Origin: an uncultured Lachnospiraceae bacterium | Lineage (GTDB): Bacteria > Bacillota > Clostridia > Lachnospirales > Lachnospiraceae | Assembly (NCBI GenBank): GCA_945913255.1 | Contig: CAMEDC010000031.1 | Coordinates: 1 to 39,081 of the forward strand | Length of the DNA: 39,081 bases | Direction: 5' to 3' | Shown here: positions 16,134 to 25,219 of the stretch, one piece after another | Numbering within the stretch: position 1 is the stretch's first letter | Layout of the letters: every line of letters starts with the position of its first letter | Program-made: the position numbers and the translations under genes | The notes under the pieces: model-generated | The model's database searches: none | What the model was told of the DNA's origin: nothing | Seen by the model: the letters and a program-made list of their open reading frames with translations, nothing else

Positions 16134-16835
16134 TCAATCGTCCCTTCTTCGGTTTCCGCCAAACAGTAATATCAATCTTAGAAGCTGCAAAATGGAAGAA
16201 GCTGCCGCTGCCACATATGTCATCGCTGCCGCGGACAACACCTTTTTGCAGCCTCCGTTTTCCTCCTGTGACAGCAAACCGTACTGTTCCACCTTTGCCA
16301 CCGCCCTGGCGGAAGCATTAAACTCCACCGGAAGCGTTGCCAGCTGAAAAATCACGGACAACGAAAACGCCCAGATACCAATCTGAATCAGGATATTGTT
16401 CCAGCTTAATATCACACCCAGCAGAATCAGAGGAAGTCCCAGCCTGCTTCCGATGTTGACAACAGGCACCAGTGCTGACCTGAACTTTAAAGGGCCATAC
16501 TCCTGTGCATGCTGGATGGCATGTCCGCACTCATGTGCCGCCACACCCACAGCGGTAACGGTGGCCTTATGATAATTGCCGTAGGAAAGACGAACTGTAT
16601 TGGTTCTCGGGTCATAGTGATCCCCGTCATCCTTCGAAAGGCATTCAATCTGTACATTGTAAAGTCCCTCATTATTCAGAATCCGTCTGGCAGCCTCAGC
16701 ACCGGTCATTCCCGTGGAATTTTGTATCTTATGGAACTTGCTCATGGTACTGTTCACATGGGCGCTGGCCAAAAGACAGAGCAGCATGCCCACAACCACT
16801 AAAATGTAAGTAGCATCGTAATAAAAATACGGCAT
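16134..16835 (-). CDS. YugP-type membrane zinc metallopeptidase
   Basis: A 233-aa membrane protein with an N-terminal transmembrane helix (ILVVVGMLLCLLASA) and further hydrophobic helices near 130-180 and at the C-terminus. The HECGH zinc motif is at about residues 101-105 (VAAHECGHAIQHA), and a possible third ligand lies in LPVEFNASARA. This matches the YugP/DUF-type neutral zinc peptidases of Firmicutes, whose substrates are unknown. It sits between fmt and rsmB, 16 bases after fmt and 4 bases before rsmB, a placement I recall in other Clostridia. Confidence 0.88.
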   Translation of the reverse strand: MPYFYYDATYILVVVGMLLCLLASAHVNSTMSKFHKIQNSTGMTGAEAARRILNNEGLYNVQIECLSKDDGDHYDPRTNTVRLSYGNYHKATVTAVGVAAHECGHAIQHAQEYGPLKFRSALVPVVNIGSRLGLPLILLGVILSWNNILIQIGIWAFSLSVIFQLATLPVEFNASARAVAKVEQYGLLSQEENGGCKKVLSAAAMTYVAAAASSILQLLRLILLFGGNRRRDD

Positions 16836-16851
16836 ATTCGTTCCTCCTTTT

Positions 16852-17793
16852 TTACATCAGCACCTCTCCGGGCTGCATTTTCACACCCAGCAGGAAATCA
16901 TGGGTTGTCATCCGTTTCTTGCCTTCCAGCTGCAACTCATAAATTTTCAGTGCGCCTTTTCCCGTCGCAACCGTCACAGCGTCCTTTTCCACCTTCAGGA
17001 TTTCTCCCGCGGAACTCTCATCGTCAACCGTGTTTTCCGAAGGGACGGGAACCGCCTTCCAGATTTTCAGCTGCTTTCCTTTGTAACTCGTATAGGCGCT
17101 GGGCCACGGCGTCAGCCCTCTGATTAACCGGTCAATTTCCGCCGCATCCTTACTGAAATCAATCCGCCCCATGCTCTTATCTATCAGTGGAGCATAGCAA
17201 CTCAGGGAATCATCCTGCTTTTCGGGAACCAGTTTGCCCTGTTCCAGGAGTTCCAATGCTTCCACGACAGCCTCTCCACCCAGATTCATCAGCTTGTCGT
17301 GAAGTGTCTCATAGGTATCATCCGGCGCAATGGGTATTTCTTTTTTATACAGCATATCTCCTGTGTCAATTCCCGCATCCATCTGCATAATCGTCACACC
17401 GGTCTTCTCTTCCCCATCCAGTATCACGCGCTGAATGGGAGAAGTTCCCCTGTATTTCGGAAGCAAGGATGCATGAATGTTCAGACTGCCGAATTTCGGC
17501 ATGTCCAGAATTTCCTGTGACAAAATCTGCCCGAATGCCGCTACGATAAAGACATCCGCCGGATAAGTTTTCAGTTCTGCCATCGCCTCCGGCGTCTTTA
17601 TCCGCCTCGGCTGCATCACCGGAATGCCATGCTCTACGGCGCATACCTTCACCGGGGAAGGCATAAGTTCCTTACTTCTTCCCTTCGCTTTGTCCGGCTG
17701 CGTCACAACTGCTGTTATTTCATGTCCCGCAGCAATCAGGCTCCTTAACGCTCCTGCCGCAAAATCAGGCGTACCCATAAACACAATCTTCAT
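16852..17793 (-). CDS. fmt: Methionyl-tRNA formyltransferase
   Basis: 313 aa. Formylates initiator Met-tRNA using 10-formyl-THF. Visible marks: N-terminal KIVFMGTPDFA, folate-binding/catalytic SLNIHASLLPKYRGTSPIQ, GVTIMQMDAGIDTGDML, and a C-terminal OB-like domain (GKGALKIYELQLEGKK). It starts directly after the def stop with no gap, so the two are co-translated, which fits their opposite roles on the N-terminal formyl group. Confidence 0.97.
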   Translation of the reverse strand: MKIVFMGTPDFAAGALRSLIAAGHEITAVVTQPDKAKGRSKELMPSPVKVCAVEHGIPVMQPRRIKTPEAMAELKTYPADVFIVAAFGQILSQEILDMPKFGSLNIHASLLPKYRGTSPIQRVILDGEEKTGVTIMQMDAGIDTGDMLYKKEIPIAPDDTYETLHDKLMNLGGEAVVEALELLEQGKLVPEKQDDSLSCYAPLIDKSMGRIDFSKDAAEIDRLIRGLTPWPSAYTSYKGKQLKIWKAVPVPSENTVDDESSAGEILKVEKDAVTVATGKGALKIYELQLEGKKRMTTHDFLLGVKMQPGEVLM

Positions 17794-18279
17794 TTACGCT
17801 TCCTCGTCTTCCTCATCATATTTCACATCCTGCAAAGGCCCCTCTACCTTTTCCACATAGAGATTCCCATCCAGATGATCCAGTTCATGGCAGATTGCTC
17901 TTGCCAGAAGTTCCGTTCCCTCCAGTTCAAACTCCTTCATATTGACATCCAGTGCCACCGCTTTTACATAATTGGGTCTGGTGACTTGTCCGGATTTTCC
18001 GGGAACGCTTAAGCATCCTTCCTGTCCCGTCTGCTCACCGCTGGTCTCCACAATCCTGGGATTGATTAAAATATGCGGATCGTCTCCCGTGGTGTCAATG
18101 ACCACAATTCTCTTCAGAATTCCCACCTGAGGAGCTGCCAGTCCCACTCCGTTTGCCTCATACATCGTCTCCAGCATGTCCTCGATCAGTTCCTTGATAC
18201 GGGGCGTCATTTCCGTCACTTCTTTACATTTTTTTGTGAGCACTTCCTCACCGATTTCGCGAATATTTCTGATTGCCAT
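17794..18279 (-). CDS. def: Peptide deformylase
   Basis: 161 aa. All three metal/catalytic motifs are intact: GVGLAAPQVG (motif I), EGCLSVPG (motif II, Cys ligand) and ICHELDHLDG (motif III, HExxH-type HELDH). It removes the N-formyl group from nascent proteins. The short C-terminus suggests a type-1-like enzyme, ending in an acidic tail (DEEDEEA). It is 36 bases downstream of priA and abuts fmt. Confidence 0.97.
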   Translation of the reverse strand: MAIRNIREIGEEVLTKKCKEVTEMTPRIKELIEDMLETMYEANGVGLAAPQVGILKRIVVIDTTGDDPHILINPRIVETSGEQTGQEGCLSVPGKSGQVTRPNYVKAVALDVNMKEFELEGTELLARAICHELDHLDGNLYVEKVEGPLQDVKYDEEDEEA

Positions 18280-18315
18280 GTTTTTATCCTTCCCTTTCCT
18301 TTAAGCGGCATACCC

Positions 18316-20607
18316 TTACATCGTATTCATGGGGTCAAAATCAAATTGCACCACCTCACCCGATGGCTGCCACTCCTGTGTTTTTTCTTCCAGCATATCT
18401 TTTATCTTTACCAGTTTATCATAATCCTGACATTTTATATAGAAAACAAATCGAAAAACATCATTTACTTTTGCAACGGAAGCGGGTGCAGGCCCAATCA
18501 GCTGCAGAAAGCCGCCTCCCGATTCCGAACTGTAGTTGCCCGGACAGGGCTGTTCCTGCTCACGGATACAACGGCGCGCCTGCTCTGCCAGTCTTTCCGC
18601 CAGTTTCGCCCCACCGTTTTCTGTTTTTGCAAGAATCTGTACCGCCACCATATGTGCTGCAGGCGGATATCCCATCATCTCCCGATACAGGATTTCTTCT
18701 TTATAGAATCCTTCGTAATCCTGCGCTGCCGCATAAGTTACCGCGTAATGCTCCGGCTGATAAGTCTGAATGACCGCTTCTCCGGGCAAAGTTCCTCTTC
18801 CCGCTCTTCCGACTGCCTGCGTCAGAAGCTGGAAGGTTCTCTCTCCCGAGCGATAATCTCCGGCGCTTAAGGAAAGGTCCGCCGCCAGCACACCCACCAG
18901 AGTCACCCTGGGAAAATCATGCCCTTTGACAATCATCTGAGTGCCAATCAGCACATCCGCCTCTCCATCGGAGAAAGAAGACAAAATCTGCTCATAGCTT
19001 TCCTTCGTCCTTGTGGTGTCCGCATCCATGCGAAGGGTACGTACGCCCGGATACATTTCCTTCAGTTTATCCTCTATCTGCTGGGTACCGGCTCTGAAGC
19101 CGCTGATATATCTTGATCCGCATTTCGGGCAAACCCCCGGTTTCGGTTCACTGTAACCACAGTAATGGCAAATCAGTCTGCCTCCCTTATGTTCTGAAAG
19201 AGACACATCACAGTGCGGGCACTTCATAACATGTCCACAGGATCTGCAGGAGATAAACCCCGCATAGCCCCTTCTGTTTAAGAAAAGAATCGTCTGCTCC
19301 TTCTTTTTTAGCCGGTCTTCCATCAGTTCCTGCAATTTGCGGCTGAAAATGGAACGGTTTCCTTCTTTCAATTCCTGTCGCAGGTCCACGGTATAGACAG
19401 TGGGAAGAGTTCCTCCGGTCAGTCTTTCCTTCAGGACAAACAGCTTGTATTCTCCTGTCTCTGCCCGAAAGTACGCCTCCAGCGAAGGAGTTGCCGATCC
19501 CAGCACCACACTTGCGCCGTGAAGTCTTGCCACCTCCATCGCCGTCTCTCTGGCATGATACTTGGGAGATGACTCACTTTTGTAGCTGCTCTCATGCTCT
19601 TCATCCATCACAATAATACCCAGATTGGGAAAAGGTGTAAACAATGCAGATCTGGGTCCGATAATTACATCAATTTCTCCGTGCTTTGCTCTCTCGCACT
19701 GGTCATATTTTTCGCCCGGGGACAAGGTGGAATTCATCACGCTGACCCGATCCCCAAAGCGCCTGTAAAACCGAAGCAGAGTCTGATAGGTCAGTGCAAT
19801 TTCGGGAATCAGAACAATGGCCTGCTTCCCAAGCCCTATCATTTCCTCAATCAGTTGCATATAGACTTCTGTCTTACCACTGCCGGTAATGCCGTGTATC
19901 AGATAGGTGTCCGGCTGCCCCTCTTTGAAATCCTTCATGACCTCCGTCACAATTCTTTGCTGATCTTCGCTGAGTCTGTTGGTTTTCGGTCTTTCCTGAT
20001 TGCCATATGTGGCTCCCTTCACCGGATTCCGGTAGGAAGAGGAACTGACAACACGCACTGCACCGGCTTTCTCAAGACTTTTTACTGTCTGTGCCGAAAC
20101 ACCAAGCTTCCCCGTTACCCATTCATAGGGAATCGCTTCCTGTTCCGCAAGCTCCCTAAGCAGCCGCTCTTTGGCTACCTGCTTCTTCCTCTGACTCTCT
20201 CCTAAAAGGGAAATGATTTCCTCTTTTCCCATGTTCCTCACAAGGGTACGATGCTCCAGCTTTTTCACCGACTGCTTCGCAGGAAGTACCGTCTTAAGTG
20301 CCTGAATCATGGTGGAACCGTAATTCTTCCGAATCCAGCCCGCCAGGGCAATCATCTTATCTTCCACACTGACACCGCCCTGCACAATGCCCTGAATATC
20401 CTTTGTCCTGGAGGGGTCAAATTTGCAGGTATTGCCGATAGCTATCACATAACCCTGAATCAGCTTGTTGCCGATTCCGAAGGGAATTGTGACGCACATG
20501 CCTGTCTCCAGTTTTTCCCACAGACGTTCCGGTACGCGATACTGAAAAGTTTTATCCAGTTTTTCATGAGAGATATCAACAATGATATCCGCGTAAAGCT
20601 CTCCCAC
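18316..20607 (-). CDS. priA: Primosomal protein N' (replication-restart helicase PriA)
   Basis: 763 aa. An N-terminal 3'-end-binding domain (YADIIVDISHEKLDKTFQYRVPERL) is followed by a winged-helix part. The DExH helicase core has Walker A GITGSGKTEVYMQ, DEEHESSYK, GSATPSLEAY and later QAVGRAGRG. The inserted zinc domain has paired cysteines (CRSCGHVMKCPHCD...CHYCG...CPKCG). It reloads the replisome at stalled forks. It lies 10 bases after murE and begins the operon that runs through rsgA. Confidence 0.97.
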   Translation of the reverse strand: MGELYADIIVDISHEKLDKTFQYRVPERLWEKLETGMCVTIPFGIGNKLIQGYVIAIGNTCKFDPSRTKDIQGIVQGGVSVEDKMIALAGWIRKNYGSTMIQALKTVLPAKQSVKKLEHRTLVRNMGKEEIISLLGESQRKKQVAKERLLRELAEQEAIPYEWVTGKLGVSAQTVKSLEKAGAVRVVSSSSYRNPVKGATYGNQERPKTNRLSEDQQRIVTEVMKDFKEGQPDTYLIHGITGSGKTEVYMQLIEEMIGLGKQAIVLIPEIALTYQTLLRFYRRFGDRVSVMNSTLSPGEKYDQCERAKHGEIDVIIGPRSALFTPFPNLGIIVMDEEHESSYKSESSPKYHARETAMEVARLHGASVVLGSATPSLEAYFRAETGEYKLFVLKERLTGGTLPTVYTVDLRQELKEGNRSIFSRKLQELMEDRLKKKEQTILFLNRRGYAGFISCRSCGHVMKCPHCDVSLSEHKGGRLICHYCGYSEPKPGVCPKCGSRYISGFRAGTQQIEDKLKEMYPGVRTLRMDADTTRTKESYEQILSSFSDGEADVLIGTQMIVKGHDFPRVTLVGVLAADLSLSAGDYRSGERTFQLLTQAVGRAGRGTLPGEAVIQTYQPEHYAVTYAAAQDYEGFYKEEILYREMMGYPPAAHMVAVQILAKTENGGAKLAERLAEQARRCIREQEQPCPGNYSSESGGGFLQLIGPAPASVAKVNDVFRFVFYIKCQDYDKLVKIKDMLEEKTQEWQPSGEVVQFDFDPMNTM

Positions 20608-20617
20608 TGCTTCCTCC

Positions 20618-22093
20618 TTAAATGTGCTTCAGGCCGCCATCAAGAAGTTCCCGGATAATCACTCTCTCATCCATGGGATATTTCTTTCCGCAAATTTCCT
20701 GATAATCTTCGTGCCCCTTACCGGCAAGGACAATCAAATCGCCCTCCTCTGCATGAGAAATGGCATAAGCAATGGCCTCCCGCCTGTCACAGATTTCCAC
20801 AAAAGAGCCGTTCGTCTTTGCAAAACCTGTCTTGATATCATCAATTATCGCCTGCGGCTCTTCAAATCTCGGATTGTCCGAAGTGATAATCGTCAGATCC
20901 GCCAGTCTGCCGCTGACCTCTCCCATCTCAAATCGTCTCTGTCTGGAACGGTTTCCTCCGCATCCAAAGAGACAGACCAGCCGCTTCGGATGATATTCCT
21001 TCAGCGTAGTCAGCAGACTTTCCAGCGCCATGGCATTGTGGGCATAATCAATAAGCAGCGTAAACTTATCGGAAATCTTCACTTTTTCAATTCTTCCCTT
21101 AACTGCTGCCTGCAAAAGTGCCTGCCGGATGACAGGAATCTCCACCCCGAAATGCCTGCAGATAGCAATAGCACACAGCGCATTATAGACACTGAATTTT
21201 CCGGGCGTCGGTACCTCAACATCAAAGTCCATCAACCCCGCCACATGAAAATCCACACCCAGTTCACCGGAGGTATGTACCAGTTCCGGGTTTTCTGCGC
21301 GCAGCATGCAGTCTTTTCCCATTCCGAAGGTCTCCAGTTTACAGGTATGTCCTGCCACAACGCCTGCGGTATGTGCATCATCTCCGTTGACAATTCCCAC
21401 CAGACATTGTTTGAAAAGAAGACCCTTACATGCCATATATTCCTCGAAGCTGGCGTGCTCATTGGGTCCGATATGATCCGGCTCCAGATTTGTAAAAATA
21501 CCGTAATCAAAGGCAAATCCCTGGGTTCTGTGCTGCATCAGTGCCTGCGAGGACACCTCCATTATGACAGTATCCAGCCCGGCCTCCACCATTTTTGCAA
21601 AGGACTCCTGCAATATATAGGATTCCGGAGTTGTGTTGCATGCCGGAATAACTGTATCCCCGATAATTGTCTCAATGGTTCCCACAAGCCCAACCTTGTA
21701 TCCCGCATGCTCCAGAATGGATTTCACCAGATAGGTAGTGGTCGTCTTTCCCTTCGTTCCGGTTATGCCGATTACCTTCAGCTTCTCTGCCGGATGACCG
21801 AACCATGCCGCCGATATAAACGCCATGGCATAGCGGGTATCCTTCACCTTAATCACCGTTACATGTTCCGGGATATCACCCGTAACCGCCTTCGATACAA
21901 GTATAGCTGCAGCACCCTTCTCCGCCGCCTCCTTTGCAAAGGTATGCCCGTCAAAGTTAGCGCCCACAATGCAGATAAACAGACAGCCTTCTTTGATTTT
22001 TCGGGAATCATATACGACTCCGCTCACCTCTGTCTCCACATTTCCCTGCAGGCATTCATACTCCAGTTTTTCCAATAAAGCTAACAATTTCAT
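20618..22093 (-). CDS. murE: UDP-MurNAc-tripeptide synthetase MurE (probably meso-DAP type)
   Basis: Mur ligase with the P-loop GITGTKGKTTTTYL, the acceptor-domain YDSRKIKEG, the central NLEPDHIGPNEHASFEEYMACKG and the C-terminal FGCGGNRSRQRR. The motif SDNPRFEEP contains DNPR, which marks meso-diaminopimelate-adding enzymes (Lys-adding ones differ). It adds the third peptide residue in cell-wall precursor synthesis. I use the ATG at 22093 (MKLLALLEKL), preceded by GAGATGA at 7 bases; ATGs at 22105 and 22126 are possible. It is not in a dcw cluster here but heads the priA operon. Confidence 0.93.
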   Translation of the reverse strand: MKLLALLEKLEYECLQGNVETEVSGVVYDSRKIKEGCLFICIVGANFDGHTFAKEAAEKGAAAILVSKAVTGDIPEHVTVIKVKDTRYAMAFISAAWFGHPAEKLKVIGITGTKGKTTTTYLVKSILEHAGYKVGLVGTIETIIGDTVIPACNTTPESYILQESFAKMVEAGLDTVIMEVSSQALMQHRTQGFAFDYGIFTNLEPDHIGPNEHASFEEYMACKGLLFKQCLVGIVNGDDAHTAGVVAGHTCKLETFGMGKDCMLRAENPELVHTSGELGVDFHVAGLMDFDVEVPTPGKFSVYNALCAIAICRHFGVEIPVIRQALLQAAVKGRIEKVKISDKFTLLIDYAHNAMALESLLTTLKEYHPKRLVCLFGCGGNRSRQRRFEMGEVSGRLADLTIITSDNPRFEEPQAIIDDIKTGFAKTNGSFVEICDRREAIAYAISHAEEGDLIVLAGKGHEDYQEICGKKYPMDERVIIRELLDGGLKHI

Positions 22094-22202
22094 ATTTTTA
22101 CTCATCTCTTTCCCACATTTGTGCATTACTATATATTTTACTCTAAATCCGGCTTTTGTACCACTGTTTTGTTACGATTTCCGATAAATTTCGGCGACAG
22201 CA

Positions 22203-22232
22203 AAGGAGCCCCGGCTTCCACCGGGGCTCCTT
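22203..22232. terminator. Strong GC hairpin upstream of murE
   Basis: A perfect 12-bp stem (AAGGAGCCCCGG and its complement) with a 6-base loop. Neither flank has a clean U-run (CTATTTTCTT on plus, TTTGCTGT on minus), and no gene ends beside it. It may end an unseen transcript or be a leader structure for murE. Confidence 0.5.
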
Positions 22233-22400
22233 CGCTATTTTCTTATGAGGGGGGAGATAGTGAGTTCATCAACTATCTGTAATATATCATAAAAAGAAAA
22301 TGTGTCAAAAGTGTGTCCAATTTCTAATCTAATTCTAAAAAAGTCTAAAAAGAAAATTTCTTATTTCTATTTTTTCTTTCTATTACAACGCACGATACCC

Positions 22401-22581
22401 ATAACTGGTCAGATACAATTTTTTATCATTCTTCACCAGTATGTCGCCTCCTCTATCTACATATTCTGTAGCTCTGAAGCATAGAAAGTACGTGCGAGAT
22501 ATTTCTTTTGTAACAACTCACCAGTATATTAATGTAACCTGATTTCCATAAACCTACTGAATTTGAAAAATATACTGGTCA
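22401..22581. repeat. Two inverted pairs of ACTGGT-type motifs
   Basis: ATAACTGGTCA (22401) faces TCACCAGTAT (22433-22442). ACCAGTATATT (22520-22530) faces its exact complement AATATACTGGT (22569-22579), and each is extended by TCA or TGA. The shared core suggests one protein or one old repeat unit. Confidence 0.5.
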
Positions 22582-22817
22582 TAAATCAAAAGATTACTCT
22601 TTGGACAGTATTTTGCAGCTTATAGCCACACCAGCGTTTCCGCAAACACAATATCTCAAGCTTTCTAACAACAGTATACACGACATGATTCCTTTTTTCG
22701 ATAGATTCTTCCGATATTTCAAGATACAAAGTCAACCGTCAAGAAACTTTTCTCAAATAACTTCTCTTTTGTATACGACATAAGTAAAACGTACGCCGCA
22801 AGGCACACCCCCAAAAA

Positions 22818-22856
22818 ATAAGGACTGGCATCATGATATCGGACGCCAATCCTTAT
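22818..22856 (-). terminator. Terminator of secDF
   Basis: On the minus strand the stem ATAAGGA.TGGCG.C pairs with its partner (one mismatch) and is followed by TTTTTT and then G-rich DNA, 66 bases after the secDF stop. Confidence 0.85.
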
Positions 22857-22922
22857 AATTCCCAGATACTTTATTTGTTTAGGTTCTATTCCTTAAACTT
22901 TCACTTCACTCATCTACGCTTT

Positions 22923-25175
22923 CTACTTCTTGGGCACAAACTTTGTACGGAAGATATACCAGAAGCTTCCTGCCAGGCAGATGGAAGAATACGTACCGCA
23001 GACAATACCTACCATCAGAGGCAGTGCAAAGTCCTTAATACTTGTCACACCCAGGATGTACAACGCTGCAACCATGACAAAGGTTGTCAGGGAAGTAAAG
23101 ATGCTTCTGGACATGGTCTGCGTAATACTCTTGTTCACTACATCCTTCAAATCATCCTTATGGGTCATCGTTGCCATATTCTCACGGATACGGTCAAAGA
23201 TAACGATGGTTGCGTTGATGGAGTAACCTACAATGGTAAGCATACATGCCACAAAGGTGTTGCTCACAGATACTTTTGCCGCTGCATAGAAAGCAAGCAC
23301 AACCAGTACATCATGTACCAGAGCAATAATACTGCTGATACCGAAACGGATATCGCTGAAACGGATACGGATATAAATCAGCATACAGATAATTGCAACG
23401 ATAACCGCAATGATGGTATCCGACTTCATTTCGTCACTTATGGTTGAGCTGATTGTCTCGGAGGTAATCTGCTTCTCTTCAATACCGAAGTTATCGGTAA
23501 ACATCTGGTTCAAAGCTTCTCTCTGATCCACATTCAGCGTATTGGTCTTAAAAATGACTTCATTGGAATCCTGTACGGTCTGAATCTGTACTGCACTTCC
23601 GGTAATATCCTCAATCAGAGGAACTACCTCGCTGTTCGCTTTTTCCAGTGTCATCGCCTCGTTAAATACAACCGTTGTTGCGGTACCACCCTTAAACTCC
23701 AGGCTGTAATTTAAGGAATCGCCGGTTGTCACCTTATTGACACCCATTACCACAAAGCCTGCAACGATAATCGCTGCGGAAACTCCGAAGAAAAGTCCTT
23801 TTTTGGAAAGGATATTCAGCACCTTATGCTCTCTGCCCACACCATAAAGCTTTTCGCTCTTCAGACCCAGTGCATAGAAAGCATAAAGAATGTATCTTGT
23901 CACAACAAGTGCGGTAAACATGGAAAGCACAATACCAAGTGCCAGCGTCTGCGCAAATCCCTTTACGGAACCGGGTCCCAAAAGCAGCAGCACCACTGCG
24001 GCAATCAGGGTTGTAATATTACCATCGATAATTGCGGACAACGCCTTGTCAAAACCAATCTTAATGGCATTTCTCACTGTCTTTCCGGCAGCCAGCTCCT
24101 CGCGGATACGTGCGAAGATAATTACGTTTGCGTCCACTGCCATACCGATGGAAAGGATAATACCTGCAACACCGGAAAGTGTCAGCGTCATATCAAAGCC
24201 GTTCAGCAAAAGCACCACAAGTGCAACATAAGCCAGCAGACCGATTCCGGAAGCAACGCCGGGAATCAGATACACAGCAATCATGAATATAATTACGATG
24301 ATGACGCCAATCACAGCTGCCTTTAAGCTTGTCTCAATGGCATCTACACCAAGCTGTGCGCCTACTACCTTGGAATGGAGTTCCTCCAGTTCCAGCTTCA
24401 AGCCACCGATACGAATGGTGGAAGCCAGGTTCTCAGCCTTCTCATAAGATTCCATGGGAGAAATCTGTGCGTTTCCGTCCGTAATCACTGCGTTTACATT
24501 GGGCGCACTGATAATGGAACCATCATAATAAATTCCCAGAGATTCACCCTTGTCCAATGCGTTTCTGGTTGCCTGGGCAAACTTCTCCTTGCCTTCATCC
24601 GTCATGGTCAGGCTGACTGCATATTCGGTACCCATGGTATCCTGTCTGGAACCTGCCGCAGCCTCCTTCACATCGGTACCCTGTACCAGGATGGAGCCGT
24701 CTGCCAGCAGTTCATCAATGCTCTTGTTCATCACATAAGCAATTCCCGTGCTGCCGTCTGCATTTTGAACGTACTGTGCCGTGTAGTTTGCATTGCCCTC
24801 GGAGTCCGTCTCTGCGATAAAGTAAAGAGAACCCGGTCTTCCCAGCTCCTGGAGAATTGCATTCGCATCGCTGACACCGGGAATCTCAATATTGATTCTG
24901 TCGGCACCCTCCTGATATACAATCGCCTCCGTGCTGTACTTCTCCACACGCTTCTGCAGCTTGGCAATGGTATCATTCATATCCGTAGTGCTGGGTTCTT
25001 CCTCCCCCACAACCTGATACGTAATGCTGACACCGCCTGCCAGATCCAATCCCAGATTGATATCCGATGCGCTTCCGTCACCTTCGGCGTTTACACCGAA
25101 AAAGTCAATATAGGTAACACCCACCAGAATCAACAGGATACAAAGCAGTATCACAATCGCTTTGCTCTTTTTCAT
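22923..25175 (-). CDS. secDF: Fused protein-export membrane proteins SecD-SecF
   Basis: 750 aa with about 12 transmembrane helices. The SecD half has an N-terminal helix, the GLDLAGGVSITYQV motif, the P1 extracellular domain, and SGVAGIILSIGMAVDANVIIFARIREE in the membrane. The SecF half begins near NILSKKGLFFG, with SLEFKGGT and ACMLTIVGYSINATIVIFDRIREN. SecDF uses the proton or sodium gradient to pull exported chains through SecYEG. The fusion replaces the separate secD and secF of many bacteria. It lies 44 bases after scfB, as often seen in Clostridia, so it is probably transcribed with the SCIFF genes. Confidence 0.96.
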   Translation of the reverse strand: MKKSKAIVILLCILLILVGVTYIDFFGVNAEGDGSASDINLGLDLAGGVSITYQVVGEEEPSTTDMNDTIAKLQKRVEKYSTEAIVYQEGADRINIEIPGVSDANAILQELGRPGSLYFIAETDSEGNANYTAQYVQNADGSTGIAYVMNKSIDELLADGSILVQGTDVKEAAAGSRQDTMGTEYAVSLTMTDEGKEKFAQATRNALDKGESLGIYYDGSIISAPNVNAVITDGNAQISPMESYEKAENLASTIRIGGLKLELEELHSKVVGAQLGVDAIETSLKAAVIGVIIVIIFMIAVYLIPGVASGIGLLAYVALVVLLLNGFDMTLTLSGVAGIILSIGMAVDANVIIFARIREELAAGKTVRNAIKIGFDKALSAIIDGNITTLIAAVVLLLLGPGSVKGFAQTLALGIVLSMFTALVVTRYILYAFYALGLKSEKLYGVGREHKVLNILSKKGLFFGVSAAIIVAGFVVMGVNKVTTGDSLNYSLEFKGGTATTVVFNEAMTLEKANSEVVPLIEDITGSAVQIQTVQDSNEVIFKTNTLNVDQREALNQMFTDNFGIEEKQITSETISSTISDEMKSDTIIAVIVAIICMLIYIRIRFSDIRFGISSIIALVHDVLVVLAFYAAAKVSVSNTFVACMLTIVGYSINATIVIFDRIRENMATMTHKDDLKDVVNKSITQTMSRSIFTSLTTFVMVAALYILGVTSIKDFALPLMVGIVCGTYSSICLAGSFWYIFRTKFVPKK

Positions 25176-25219
25176 TGTTCCTTCGTCCTTTCTGTTTTGT
25201 TTCTTTAATTTTTTCTTTT

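Larger units (their letters stand above)
22127..22922. other. ~800-bp gene-free AT-rich interval upstream of murE
   Basis: No convincing gene. It contains a very strong GC hairpin (22203-22232), a long AT-rich stretch with A/T-run tracts, four copies of an ACTGGT(C/G)A motif arranged as two inverted pairs (22401-22581), and the secDF terminator (22818-22856). The only frames are short (up to about 45 residues) and lack good starts. A promoter for murE is expected near 22130-22180 (a possible TAAAAT -10), but it is weak. Confidence 0.6.

Noticed and set aside
20624..22078. 484-codon plus-strand open frame
   Set aside because: It is exactly antisense to murE with biased composition and no ribosome site.
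22395..22530. Short minus-strand frame of about 44 codons ending ...KKLYLTSYGYRAL, with GGAGG near an internal GTG
   Set aside because: It has no good start for the longer form, the GTG form is only 17 codons, and it overlaps the inverted-repeat motifs. Not strong enough to call a gene.
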